5,919 bases of DNA from an uncultured bacterium (GTDB lineage: Bacteria; Patescibacteriota; Dojkabacteria; B142; OLB20). The stretch lies in assembly GCA_937889205.1 (NCBI GenBank), contig CALARN010000045.1, positions 1-5,919 on the forward strand, in the 5' to 3' direction. The translations under genes were made by a program, and so were the position numbers. The notes beneath the pieces are model-generated. The model had not been told where the DNA came from, searched no databases, and saw only the letters and a list, made by a program, of their open reading frames with translations. Positions 5,597-5,919 of this stretch are shown here, piece by piece. The first letter of the stretch is position 1, and each line of letters opens with the position of its first letter.

Positions 5597-5919
5597 TTAT
5601 TTCGATCTGTGAAGCAAAAGCTCGTCTGGCGTCTCACCGATATCGATGAAATCATCAGCAATCTCAATCAATTCTTTATTTGTGGTCTTTTTAAAAGAGA
5701 TAACTTCAACCAAGCAACCTAATGCCTGTTGTAAATAGTTTACTACTGGGCGAAAATCACCATCCCCCGAGACTATTACTATTGAATCTACTTTATCGCC
5801 TAGTCGAATTGCATCCATAGCTATACCAACATCCCAATCTCCTTTTTTAGCGCCAGTGTAAAAAATTTGTAAATCTTTTTCTTTAAAGAAAGTAATCGCT
5901 TTCTCAAAGTATTGTTCCG
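5597..5919 (-). CDS. NYN-domain protein (LabA/DUF88 family), 5' end outside window
   Basis: The NYN domain is a PIN-like metal-dependent nuclease fold, usually thought to act on RNA. The frame is open to the right edge: 106 codons are visible and the start lies beyond 5919. The ATG at 5818 is internal, because conserved residues continue upstream (GAKKGDWDVGIAMDAIRLGD). Family marks are KKGDWDVGIAMDA, with acidic residues, and IVIVSGDGDFRPVVNYL, holding the conserved SGDGDF. A beta-strand GCLVEVISF and the ADDFIDI helix near the C-terminus follow. The N-terminal strand with the first catalytic Asp is off the window. The C-terminal tail after ADDFIDI is only about 14 residues, so no OST-HTH or other extra domain follows. 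The gene converges on the exonuclease with a single base between the two stop codons. Single-domain NYN proteins of this kind are common in Patescibacteria, as I recall. Confidence 0.9.
   Translation of the reverse strand, partial: EQYFEKAITFFKEKDLQIFYTGAKKGDWDVGIAMDAIRLGDKVDSIVIVSGDGDFRPVVNYLQQALGCLVEVISFKKTTNKELIEIADDFIDIGETPDELLLHRSK

Noticed and set aside
5597..5818. A complete 73-residue NYN gene starting at the ATG at 5818
   Set aside because: Conserved family residues (GAKKGDWDVGIA) continue in frame upstream to the window edge, so the ATG is internal and the gene is partial.

Overview
The window is an AT-rich, densely packed stretch of a bacterial chromosome. It uses the standard code: TAA, TAG and TGA all end genes, and Trp is TGG. 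No mobile element, RNA gene, CRISPR array or long gene-free gap was seen. The EF-P, the EpmA-like ligase (longer motif 2 loop), the methionine aminopeptidase (extra residues in the substrate-pocket loop) and the NYN protein all resemble, from memory, versions found in Patescibacteria (Candidate Phyla Radiation). That assignment is an inference of moderate-to-low confidence. Few genes have a convincing Shine-Dalgarno sequence.

Layout: six genes run leftward from about 4888 to the left edge. In transcription order they are an unrecognised 206-residue protein, methionine aminopeptidase (map), elongation factor P (efp), an EpmA/GenX-type EF-P lysine ligase, a class I SAM methyltransferase, and a fold-type I PLP aminotransferase. 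The aminotransferase reaches base 1 with its stop codon cut by the window edge, or it continues. The last four are almost gapless (2-bp gap, 4-bp gap, 11-bp overlap) and look translationally coupled. TATAAT boxes precede the unknown gene, map and efp, so efp may start a nested transcript. A divergent intergenic region (4889 to about 4986) carries a good sigma70-type promoter (TTGCAT-17-TATGAT) for a rightward DEDDh exonuclease. The exonuclease converges, with a single base between stop codons, on a leftward NYN-domain (LabA/DUF88) protein that runs off the right edge.

How the genes fit together: map, efp and the EpmA-like ligase serve translation, through N-terminal Met removal and relief of ribosome stalling by modified EF-P. 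The modifiable EF-P lysine is present (Lys32). The methyltransferase and aminotransferase sit in the same coupled unit with no EpmB in view. The ligase has Gly where E. coli EpmA has Ala298. Together these raise the testable idea that this EF-P carries something other than plain (R)-beta-lysine. The exonuclease ends in QAMLF, a good match to a beta-clamp-binding motif, which points to replication or repair.
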